Source: JAAFHB01 sp942493325
Lineage (GTDB): Bacteria; Bacteroidota; Bacteroidia; Bacteroidales; Prolixibacteraceae
Assembly: GCA_942493325.1 (NCBI GenBank)
Contig: OW818689.1
Span: forward strand, 5,642,001-5,706,000
DNA length: 64,000 nucleotides
Reading direction: 5' to 3'
Shown here piece after piece: positions 1 to 7,202 of the stretch. Position 1 is the stretch's first letter; each line of letters opens with the position of its first letter. The notes under the pieces were generated by a model, which ran no database searches, was not told the origin of the DNA, and saw only the letters and a program-made list of their open reading frames with translations. The position numbers and the translations under genes are program-made.

Positions 1-1
1 A

Positions 2-1225
2 AACACAGATACCGTTGATGCTATGGTCAAATATCCTGATGTGATCAATTCCTTTACCATGACTGCCTGGATCAGGCCAGGTATGGAAATTGAGTTTTCT
101 AATGAAACCAATGAGGGTATTCCGGCCTTGAATAAAACATCAGACATTGTGGTTTATCCGGCACCCGGACATGAAGTATGGACAGATAAAGATGCAGGTG
201 CCGGTTTCGGTGCCGGGCGAAATGGTATTTGTGTATATGAGCACGGCGACAACTATTACCCGGCCATACTGGTTCATTCGGAGCCGATAACTGGCTGGAC
301 CCATGTCGCTGTCGTTTACCAGGAGGGAACACCAAGTCTTTGGCTGAACGGTCATTTTTCCCGCAAAGGATTAAAGAGCAGTAAGATTGTGCATGGTAGT
401 ATTGGAATTAATCATGACAGGACTGCCAAACCATTTACCGGTCTGTCTGCTGACCTTCGTCAGTTCCCGAAAGCTCTTTCCGGCGATGAGATTAAAAAAC
501 TGGCTCAGTCAGTACCTGATACCACCGTCAATTTACAAAATCCCGCATTTGACTTTGTCGGTCGTGAAATTTCTCAAAAAGGAAATTATACTTTGCTTAT
601 GGCTGACGGCAAGTCCCTTCAAATTACTGCAACTGAACTGCCGGGAACAATAGAAATCAAAGGTCCCTGGGATCTGGGATTTACACCCGGATGGGGTGCG
701 CCTGAAAAAGTGGTACTGGACAACCTGGTATCATGGAGCGATCACGACAACCAGGGCATAAAATATTTCTCGGGAGAAGCCACTTACAGGAAAGTTTTTG
801 ATTACACACCAGTTGAGTTAACTGACCATCAGCTTAAACCTGTCGTTTACCTGGATCTCGGAAAAGTGGCTGTAATGGCTGAAGTTAAACTAAACGGTAA
901 AAATCTTGGCATTCTTTGGAAAGCGCCATACCTGGCCGACATTACAGATGCGGTCAAAAACGGGGAAAACATACTGGAAATCAGCGTGGTAAACCTTATG
1001 GTAAACCGCATGATTGGTGATGAATTTTTACCTGAAGATAGCGAACGGAATGAAAACGGAACACTCAAAAAATGGCCGCAATGGCTTCAGGAAGGAAAAC
1101 CAAGTCCTGGCGGCCGCTTCACTTTCACAAGCTGGAGACTATGGAAGAAAGATTCACCCCTGGAGGAGTCGGGTCTGCTGGGGCCGGTAGTTATTCGTAC
1201 CAACGCCAGGTTCAATATGAAATAA
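2..1225 (+). CDS. C-terminal part of a GH106-like (alpha-L-rhamnosidase type) glycoside hydrolase, 5' end outside window
   Basis: The reading frame is open to the left edge (codons run from base 2), so this is the C-terminal ~408 residues of a larger protein. The first ~150 residues look like a LamG/concanavalin-type lectin fold (WIRPG, then GWTHVAVVYQ and LWLNG motifs). After ~200 come features of the C-terminal beta-sandwich of family 106 hydrolases: WDLGFTPGWGAP, a VYLDLGKV strand, LNGKNLGILWKAPY, and a conserved end with FTSWRLW and LLGPVVIR. Such enzymes are usually secreted or periplasmic and remove rhamnose from plant or algal polysaccharides. The catalytic part is not visible, so substrate and exact family are inferred. 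It runs convergently into the next gene with only 12 bp between them. Confidence 0.75.
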   Translation, partial: NTDTVDAMVKYPDVINSFTMTAWIRPGMEIEFSNETNEGIPALNKTSDIVVYPAPGHEVWTDKDAGAGFGAGRNGICVYEHGDNYYPAILVHSEPITGWTHVAVVYQEGTPSLWLNGHFSRKGLKSSKIVHGSIGINHDRTAKPFTGLSADLRQFPKALSGDEIKKLAQSVPDTTVNLQNPAFDFVGREISQKGNYTLLMADGKSLQITATELPGTIEIKGPWDLGFTPGWGAPEKVVLDNLVSWSDHDNQGIKYFSGEATYRKVFDYTPVELTDHQLKPVVYLDLGKVAVMAEVKLNGKNLGILWKAPYLADITDAVKNGENILEISVVNLMVNRMIGDEFLPEDSERNENGTLKKWPQWLQEGKPSPGGRFTFTSWRLWKKDSPLEESGLLGPVVIRTNARFNMK

Positions 1226-1237
1226 ATGATTCACAAA

Positions 1238-2239
1238 TTATTTTATCTCAAGTCTCATCTTAAAGTCGTCCATCACATAACCCGAACCGATGTCGGCCAC
1301 AACAGATCCGATATTTAAAAATCCCATCTGTTCGTAAGCCTTAATGCTGTTGATATTGTATTTGTTTACAGTCAGGTTTATTGCACTGGCTCCGAGTTCT
1401 TTGGCCCTGTTAATGATGAATTTCAGCCCCTCTTTTCCTAGCCCGGCACCCCTTTTTTCCTTAAGCAGGTAAAATTTACTCAGGAATAGTTCAAGGCCAT
1501 CGTACTTAACCGCGATGTAGCCGGATGGTTCACTCTTATGGTATATCAGGTAATATTCCTGGTTTTCGCTGTTAATCTGTCTTTCAATAGCCACCGCTGA
1601 TTGAAAGGTTTTCAGCATATAATCGACCTGTTCTACTCCGATAATCGGGATATAATGCTCATTCCATATTTTTGAAGCGAGGTCGGCAACTACCTGTATT
1701 TGGGGCAGCGACTTAACCTTTATAATGGTTATTGCATTTATATTAAGGTTATTGTATAATCTGAAATTTTCCTCATCAAAGCAGCAGAATATAACTTTTT
1801 CTATTTCCGGATGATCGGGTAAAAAGTTGAATACAGATTCGAATGCAATGGCTGCTGCTTGCTCCTTTGGAAATCCGTAAACACCTGTGCTTATATTGGG
1901 AAAGGCAATAGTTTTGATATGGTTTTCGGAGGCGATCCTGAGACTTTGTCTGTAACATGAGGCCAGCAGTTCCTTTTCACGATGGCTTCCGCCGTTCCAG
2001 ACAGGACCTACTGTATGGATGACATATTTTGAAGGCAGTCTGAAGCCGGGTGTAATCTTTGCATCCCCGGTGTTGCATCCGTTGAGCAGTTCGCAGGCTT
2101 CAAGCAGTTCTGGTCCCGCTGCGCGGTGGATTGCCCCGTCAACACCTCCGCCACCAAGCAGTGAACGATTGGCTGCATTTACTATCGCGTCAACATCGAG
2201 CCGTGTAATGTCTCCCCTGATGATTTCGATTTGTGCCAT
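1238..2239 (-). CDS. Macro domain (ADP-ribose / O-acetyl-ADP-ribose processing) fused to GNAT acetyltransferase
   Basis: One uninterrupted 333-residue frame with two domains. Residues 1-170 are a macro domain of the YmdB/MacroD type: GD at 9-10, NAAN at 21-24, GGGGVDGAIH at 29-38, and the phosphate loop STGVYGFP near 117. That residue set is typical of enzymes that hydrolyse O-acetyl-ADP-ribose or mono-ADP-ribosyl groups. From ~173 to the end is a GNAT fold with the acetyl-CoA loop KRGAGLGKEGL and the later NINSIKAYEQMGF motif. The ATG overlaps the pheT stop by one base (TAATG), so it is probably translationally coupled to pheT. Fusion of an O-acetyl-ADP-ribose-type hydrolase to an acetyltransferase is suggestive, but the joint substrate is unknown. 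Confidence 0.85.
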   Translation of the reverse strand: MAQIEIIRGDITRLDVDAIVNAANRSLLGGGGVDGAIHRAAGPELLEACELLNGCNTGDAKITPGFRLPSKYVIHTVGPVWNGGSHREKELLASCYRQSLRIASENHIKTIAFPNISTGVYGFPKEQAAAIAFESVFNFLPDHPEIEKVIFCCFDEENFRLYNNLNINAITIIKVKSLPQIQVVADLASKIWNEHYIPIIGVEQVDYMLKTFQSAVAIERQINSENQEYYLIYHKSEPSGYIAVKYDGLELFLSKFYLLKEKRGAGLGKEGLKFIINRAKELGASAINLTVNKYNINSIKAYEQMGFLNIGSVVADIGSGYVMDDFKMRLEIK

Positions 2240-4695
2240 TACCTGATCTGAGCGCCGACTTCGCGTTCATAAACGCTGATCAGCCTGTTCATTGTTTTTT
2301 CTATCTGTTTGTCATTCAGTGTTTTCTCTTCGTCCTGGAGGATGAAGCTTACCGCGTATGATTTTTTGCCTTCAGGAAGGTTAGCCCCTTCGTAAACATC
2401 AAAAATATTCACGCTGCGCAGGATTTGTCTTTCGGCTTTGAACGCGAGCGCTTTGATGGTACTGAACTGCACATTTTTATCAATAAGCAGTGCCAGGTCG
2501 CGTCGTACTTCAGGATATTTCAGCAGCGGTGTATAGCTGGCTTTATGGTTTTTGACTGCCTTAACAATTGCTGTCCAGCGAAGATCGCCATAAAATACAT
2601 CTGTGTGAATATCCAGGTTTTTAAGAATTTTACTGCTCAAAAAACCAATCTGGCCGATTATCACATTATTGAAACGGTATTCAAGTCCTTCCGAAAAGAT
2701 GTCGTTTGATATCGTTTCGATACTGCAATTTTCTTCACGAATGCCAAGTCTGGCAAGAATGTTCGCAACATTGGCTTTCAAGGTGAAAAAGGAGCTTGGT
2801 TCCGCTTTTGTCTTCCAGTTTTCGGCCTCTTTCCTGCCGGTTATCCATATAGCAATGTGTTCTTCCTCGCTGTAATTCTTCACAGGATGACCATTGGATT
2901 TGACACCGCCATAGTGATAAACATTTCCGAATTCATATAACCGGAGATCGGCATTACGAAAGTTGGAATTACGGTTTATCGCCTCAAGTCCGCCAAACAG
3001 CAGCGTCTGGCGCATCCCGTTAAGATCGGAACTTAGCGGATTAAACAGTTGTACAATATTTTCAGTTTTATACGATTCAAGCTGATCGTAATAAGACGAT
3101 TTTGTGAGAGAATTGGACATAATCTCGTTAAACCCTCTCGCTGTTAACATTTCGGAGATCAGGTTCTGTAACATCATTTTATCGGGATGAGGGGCAAGCT
3201 GGATCGAGGATTTAATTGTTTTACCGGGCTCCACGTTGTTGTAGCCATAAATGCGTAAAATCTCCTCTATAATGTCAGCTTCCCGCTTCACATCTACCCT
3301 GTATGGAGGGACTGAAAGAGTTAACCCGTCAGAGGTCTCTTCATTAATCAGAATTTCAAGTGAAATTAAGATGTTTTTTATGGTCTCTTTAGGAATCTCT
3401 TTACCGATCAGCCGGCTTATGTTTGACCATGTAACCTGTACAGGGAAGTATTCAAGTATTGAAGGATCGGCTACGATGTCAATAACATCAGAGGATATTG
3501 TTCCCCCTGCCACTTCTTTAATCAGCAAAGCTGCCCGTTTTAAAGCGTACAAGGTTCCGTTGGGATCAACACCGCGTTCGAAGCGGAAGGAGGCATCGGT
3601 ATTTAAGCCATGACGCCGTGCGGTTTTACGGATGTATACCGGGTTAAAATAGGCACTTTCGAGAAAAATCTGAGTAGTGCTTTCTTTTACTCCCGACTGA
3701 AGTCCTCCAAATACCCCACCGATACACATCGCTTCATCGGCATTACAAATCATCAGATCTTTATCAGACAGTTCCCGTTCAACGCCGTCGAGGGTGATAA
3801 ATTTTGTCCCCGCAGGAAGTGTTTTTACAATCACCTTCCCACCTTTTATTTCCCCGGCATCGAAGGCATGAAGCGGCTGACCTGTTTCGTTAAGTATATA
3901 GTTTGTAATATCTACGACATTATTTATCGGATTCTGTCCAATCGCCCTGAGCCTGTTTTTGAGCCAGTCCGGCGATTCCTTAACGGTTATACCTGAGAGG
4001 GTTATTCCGCTATACCTGTGACATGCTTCGCTGTTTTCGACAGAGATCGATATGGGAAGTTTCTGATTATCAATTTTAAAGGAATCAATGTCAGGACGGG
4101 AAAACTTTACTGTGTCTTTTTGACTCAGCCAGGCTGCCAGATCACGTGCCACACCAATATGTGATGCACTATCGATGCGGTTAGGTGTCAGATCTACCTC
4201 GAGAACAAAATCACTTTGAATGTTGAAAAAATCGCTTGCAGGTGTTCCCGGTTTAGCGTCCTGATCCAATACCATGATTCCGCTATGATCGTGACCCAGA
4301 CCTATTTCGTCTTCAGCACAGATCATTCCCATTGAGACTTCACTCCTTATTTTGGATTTCTGAATGGTAAATTTCTCATCGCCATTGTAAAGAACTGTCC
4401 CAACAGTGGCGACCAGTACCTTTTGACCAGCAGCGACATTTGGTGCGCCGCATACGATCGGAAGGTTTTCTTCACCGCCTATATTGACCGTTGTAACACT
4501 AAGATGGTCGGAGTTTGGATGTTTAAGGCAGGTAATTACTTCACCCACAACAATCCCTTTTAATCCTCCTTTGATGGATTCGACCTCGTCAACACTGCCG
4601 GTTTCAAGTCCTAGTTGAGTGAGGGTAGCTGCCACTTCGGCAGGTGAAAGATCCAGATTGATATAATCTTTAAGCCAGTTGTATGAAATATTCAT
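2239..4695 (-). CDS. pheT: Phenylalanyl-tRNA synthetase beta subunit
   Basis: An 818-residue protein matching PheT along its full length. It has an EMAP-like tRNA-binding OB fold at ~40-150 (HPNSDHLSV), the B3/B4 editing region (LTPNRIDSASHIGVARDLAA), a B5 domain, the catalytic-like core, and a C-terminal FDX-ACB anticodon-binding domain starting near residue 720 (KYPEVRRDLALLID). Together with PheS, encoded elsewhere, it charges tRNA-Phe in the cytoplasm. I chose the ATG at 4695: the frame is open 21 codons further, but that extension runs through a very good promoter (-7 at 4728-4735) and has no family match. The stop overlaps the macro/GNAT start. Confidence 0.96.
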   Translation of the reverse strand: MNISYNWLKDYINLDLSPAEVAATLTQLGLETGSVDEVESIKGGLKGIVVGEVITCLKHPNSDHLSVTTVNIGGEENLPIVCGAPNVAAGQKVLVATVGTVLYNGDEKFTIQKSKIRSEVSMGMICAEDEIGLGHDHSGIMVLDQDAKPGTPASDFFNIQSDFVLEVDLTPNRIDSASHIGVARDLAAWLSQKDTVKFSRPDIDSFKIDNQKLPISISVENSEACHRYSGITLSGITVKESPDWLKNRLRAIGQNPINNVVDITNYILNETGQPLHAFDAGEIKGGKVIVKTLPAGTKFITLDGVERELSDKDLMICNADEAMCIGGVFGGLQSGVKESTTQIFLESAYFNPVYIRKTARRHGLNTDASFRFERGVDPNGTLYALKRAALLIKEVAGGTISSDVIDIVADPSILEYFPVQVTWSNISRLIGKEIPKETIKNILISLEILINEETSDGLTLSVPPYRVDVKREADIIEEILRIYGYNNVEPGKTIKSSIQLAPHPDKMMLQNLISEMLTARGFNEIMSNSLTKSSYYDQLESYKTENIVQLFNPLSSDLNGMRQTLLFGGLEAINRNSNFRNADLRLYEFGNVYHYGGVKSNGHPVKNYSEEEHIAIWITGRKEAENWKTKAEPSSFFTLKANVANILARLGIREENCSIETISNDIFSEGLEYRFNNVIIGQIGFLSSKILKNLDIHTDVFYGDLRWTAIVKAVKNHKASYTPLLKYPEVRRDLALLIDKNVQFSTIKALAFKAERQILRSVNIFDVYEGANLPEGKKSYAVSFILQDEEKTLNDKQIEKTMNRLISVYEREVGAQIR

Positions 4696-4727
4696 TTTAA
4701 ATCTTCTGCATAATAATACAATAGGGG

Positions 4728-4758
4728 CAAAGGTAGGCAATTTAGGTTCAATGCCCAA
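4728..4758 (-). promoter_or_regulatory. Bacteroidetes-type promoter of pheT
   Basis: Read on the minus strand this is TTG, exactly 20 bp, then TACCTTTG: a full match to the Bacteroidetes sigma-ABfr consensus TTG-N19-21-TAnnTTTG. The predicted transcript starts about 25-30 nt before the ATG at 4695, which also argues against any start further upstream. Confidence 0.75.
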
Positions 4759-5004
4759 ATCGGGGATGACTTCACCACGCGATTAACTGGAGCGGTTATG
4801 TTAATTTTTTGTTCTCATTATCTTCAATTTAGCTCACTTATATTAACAAATTGAGTTTTTTTTCGACAAATTGCGAAAAAGTATTTTTTTAAGTTATTGA
4901 ATTATTATTTTGCACCCGTAAAACAATGGTAGGAAAAGTACTGGTGTTTCGGAATAATGATATGAATATGAACACATTATAGATAAACGTAATCTGTAGA
5001 TAAT

Positions 5005-5364
5005 ATGACAACAATCAATAAACCGCGAATCGTTAAGGACTATGACAAGCTTCCGATGGATGTTCAGGGTCAAATCAAGCTTGCATATCCACAGGGTTTT
5101 GCAGGAAATCTGATTACTTATATCAATGCCAAGGGGAAAGTAGTCTCCGCATTACCCTACGAAACCGAAGATCATTACTACCTTGTTCGGATGACACTCG
5201 AAGAGGCAAATAACATTGTTGAAAATGACGACGATTTTAATGACGATGGAATTCTGCGCGACGATTTTGCGCTTCAGGAGTTTGAAGGGCACGATGATGT
5301 CGATGAAGATGTAAATGATATCCCTGACGATTTACCTGAAGAGGACGATGATGATGATATTTAA
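5005..5364 (+). CDS. Conserved small acidic protein of unknown function
   Basis: A 119-residue protein. The first ~72 residues form a compact, mixed alpha/beta-looking unit with hydrophobic positions (GNLITYINAKGKVVSALPYETEDHYY is the core, residues 32-57). From ~73 the sequence is a strongly acidic tail rich in Asp and Glu, ending in a run of Asp. I recognise it as a Bacteroidota-type hypothetical but cannot name a function. The acidic tail could bind a basic partner or mimic nucleic acid, which is conjecture. It is a single-gene unit: divergent from pheT, convergent with miaA, and followed 31 bp after the stop by a good terminator. Confidence 0.8.
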   Translation: MTTINKPRIVKDYDKLPMDVQGQIKLAYPQGFAGNLITYINAKGKVVSALPYETEDHYYLVRMTLEEANNIVENDDDFNDDGILRDDFALQEFEGHDDVDEDVNDIPDDLPEEDDDDDI

Positions 5365-5395
5365 CAGATAATTTTATCTTGATATAAATACAATT

Positions 5396-5417
5396 GCCGG
5401 TAAATTACCGGCTTTTT
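5396..5417 (+). terminator. Rho-independent terminator after the acidic-protein gene
   Basis: The hairpin GCCGGT-AAATT-ACCGGC is followed directly by five T. It lies 31 bp after the stop of the gene ending at 5364 and just before the miaA stop on the other strand. Confidence 0.75.
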
Positions 5418-5421
5418 GCAT

Positions 5422-6339
5422 TTATTCAGGATTTGGCCTTTGAAGTTGTCTGTTGGTAAATGCAATAATCTCTTCTTTCATGCCGGGGGTGAACCATGTA
5501 ATTTCAGGATCCCGCCTGAACCAGGTAAGTTGTTTGCGTGCATATTTTCTGGAGTTCGCCTTAATTTTTTCCTTTGCCTCTTCGAGCGAAATTGTCCCGT
5601 CAAAATATTCGAACAATTCGCGGAATCCCACCGTATTTAAGGAGTTAAGGTGTCGGAAGGGGTACAGATCGCGTGCTTCCTGTTCAAGGCCTTCCGCGAA
5701 CATTTTATCAACACGGAGGTTGATGCGGTTGTACAAAACTTCACGGTCGAGGTTGATTCCCAGTTTTATAATGGTAAATGGACGTTTTTTTGGCTGGTTG
5801 GTCCGGAAAGAGGAGTAGGGGAGGCCTGTCATCAGACAGATTTCCAGCGCGTGCAGAATCCGCTTCGGATTTCTTAAATCAACCTTGTTGTAATAATCGG
5901 GATCGAAGAACCGAAGTTCATTTCGCAAACTTTCAATTCCTTCCGATTCCATGCGTTTCATCAGTGATTTGCGCAAATCAGCATCAACCTCGGGAAGATC
6001 GTCAATGCCCTTACAAAGCGCATCGATGTACATCATCGAACCGCCGGTCATCAGTATCATCTCTTTTTTTTTGTACAACAATTCCAGTCGGTCGAGTACT
6101 TCCATCTCGAATTTACTTGCATTGTAACATTCGTGAATGGAATGTGATCTGATAAAGTGGTGCGGAACGGCATCCAGAATTCGTTGTTCAGGAACCGCTG
6201 TTCCTATACGCATCTCTTTGTAAATCTGCCTCGAATCGCAGGAAATGATAGCCGTATCGTAGTATTTTGCAAGTTCAATACTTAGGTCTGTTTTGCCAAC
6301 ACCTGTAGGCCCGAGAAGAATAATAAGAGACTTTGGCAT
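5422..6339 (-). CDS. miaA: tRNA dimethylallyltransferase
   Basis: A 305-residue MiaA (from the ATG at 6339; another ATG three codons upstream at 6348 is possible). It transfers the dimethylallyl group from DMAPP to N6 of A37 in tRNAs reading UNN codons. Visible signatures are the P-loop GPTGVGKT at residues 10-17, the DSRQIYKEM substrate loop near 35, the TGGSMMYIDALCKG loop near 98, and the C-terminal RKYARKQLTWFRRD helix, all intact. Length fits the family (~300). It sits downstream of a pRiA4b-ORF3-like gene, separated by a repeat-containing spacer, so co-transcription is uncertain. Confidence 0.96.
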   Translation of the reverse strand: MPKSLIILLGPTGVGKTDLSIELAKYYDTAIISCDSRQIYKEMRIGTAVPEQRILDAVPHHFIRSHSIHECYNASKFEMEVLDRLELLYKKKEMILMTGGSMMYIDALCKGIDDLPEVDADLRKSLMKRMESEGIESLRNELRFFDPDYYNKVDLRNPKRILHALEICLMTGLPYSSFRTNQPKKRPFTIIKLGINLDREVLYNRINLRVDKMFAEGLEQEARDLYPFRHLNSLNTVGFRELFEYFDGTISLEEAKEKIKANSRKYARKQLTWFRRDPEITWFTPGMKEEIIAFTNRQLQRPNPE

Positions 6340-6369
6340 TATTTCCAATAGCTTTTAATTGAATAAATT

Positions 6370-6510
6370 AGCGGCTGGCAAGTGGTTACTGGCATCTGGC
6401 ATCCGCTCAATTGAAAGTAAGCCATTAATTTTCCCTTTAAAAATTTTTCTCGTTTTAGAATCAGCTACTTTATGCTTTCGCTGGCTGCCAGTAGCTAATA
6501 GCCAGTAGCT
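6370..6510. repeat. Degenerate CTGGC/GCCAG spacer repeats
   Basis: The 175-bp spacer between miaA and the next minus-strand gene carries imperfect repeats of GGCTGGCA, ACTGGCAT and TCTGGCAT on one side (about 6371-6405). Inverted-looking GGCTGCCAGTAGC/GCCAGTAGC copies lie on the other (about 6481-6508). A second cluster of the same flavour lies after mdh (21994-22052). The small reading frame across it shows no protein-like conservation and I do not annotate it. Confidence 0.5.
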
Positions 6511-6514
6511 TTCA

Positions 6515-7054
6515 TTAGATGACCTCGCCCATTTCACCATAAATCATGTTCAGATCCTCAAGTTCTCCAAAATCTGTGAAGGCATTATGAAGCTCGGCAT
6601 CTTCACTGGCAAGTAAATCAGTGTCATTGTGATTTGTTGAGCTCTGTACTGGAGCATTGCCTCTGTTGTAAGTGACAACCGGAGTCTTTAAATTCTTTTC
6701 CATAACAATCTCATTTAATTCTATATACAACGACTTTTTATTAATAACATCAAATACATAGATCAGTTTATCTTCTCTCTCTTTCAGATAATCGCCAAGT
6801 TTTGCACCCTTTGTTGCAGGGGTAGTCAATTTAGTAGTCGAGCCGTTAGTTGAATTGTTTTCGAAAATTTTAATTTCCAGTTCCTTGTCCCACTCTTCAT
6901 CGGCCAGGAAAAAGGTAGAACGATCCGATGTTTTGTAATTACATTCCTTCTGAATTACTTCATGAAGTTCAACGAAAGTGTTATTTTCATCGGCATCAAT
7001 GTGCAATGCAAAATTTTCAACCGTGTCGGATATGACATTGAATCTAAATATCAT
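6515..7054 (-). CDS. Plasmid pRiA4b ORF-3-like / IS1096 passenger TnpR-like family protein
   Basis: A 179-residue protein resembling the pRiA4b ORF-3-like fold (PF07929). It opens MIFRFNVISD, followed by an FALHIDADENNTFVELHEVIQ unit (residues ~13-33) and a DKELEIKIFE-type strand. The C-terminal ~50 residues are acidic and low in complexity. The family is widespread in Bacteroidota; the name comes from plasmid and transposon passengers and the biochemical function is not established. I chose the ATG at 7054; an upstream in-frame TTG at 7069 would lengthen it by five residues. A consensus promoter at 7082-7113 gives a ~20-nt leader for the ATG start. Confidence 0.8.
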   Translation of the reverse strand: MIFRFNVISDTVENFALHIDADENNTFVELHEVIQKECNYKTSDRSTFFLADEEWDKELEIKIFENNSTNGSTTKLTTPATKGAKLGDYLKEREDKLIYVFDVINKKSLYIELNEIVMEKNLKTPVVTYNRGNAPVQSSTNHNDTDLLASEDAELHNAFTDFGELEDLNMIYGEMGEVI

Positions 7055-7081
7055 GGTCTTTTTTTTCAATACTAACCACTA

Positions 7082-7113
7082 CAAATTTACGTAATGATTT
7101 ATGTAATCTCCAA
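7082..7113 (-). promoter_or_regulatory. Bacteroidetes-type promoter upstream of the pRiA4b ORF3-like gene
   Basis: On the minus strand: TTG (7113-7111), 21 bp, then TAAATTTG (7089-7082), matching TTG-N19-21-TAnnTTTG. It predicts a transcription start near 7075, about 20 nt before the ATG at 7054. Confidence 0.7.
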
Positions 7114-7150
7114 ATTTATGAAAAATAATATGTTTTGTTCGAATAATGCA

Positions 7151-7180
7151 AAAAAAAAGCCGGGTTATTGCCCGGCTTTT
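7151..7180 (-). terminator. Terminator after aconitase
   Basis: The perfect stem AAAAGCCGGG / CCCGGCTTTT with loop TTATTG lies 23 bp beyond the aconitase stop. Read on the minus strand the stem is followed by eight T. Confidence 0.85.
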
Positions 7181-7202
7181 TAGTGATCCAAAATAGTAGA
7201 AT

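Noticed and set aside
1238..1760. Macro domain and GNAT as two separate genes with a frameshift between them
   Set aside because: The frame is continuous through the linker, with no internal stop or clear second start and ribosome-binding context.
3251..3996. Plus-strand frames of 120 and 128 codons opposite pheT
   Set aside because: They lie antisense inside a well-conserved pheT and have no protein family features.
6355..6540. A 61-codon minus-strand frame between miaA and the pRiA4b-like gene
   Set aside because: It runs through CTGGC-type repeats and overlaps the end of a real gene; no conserved motif.
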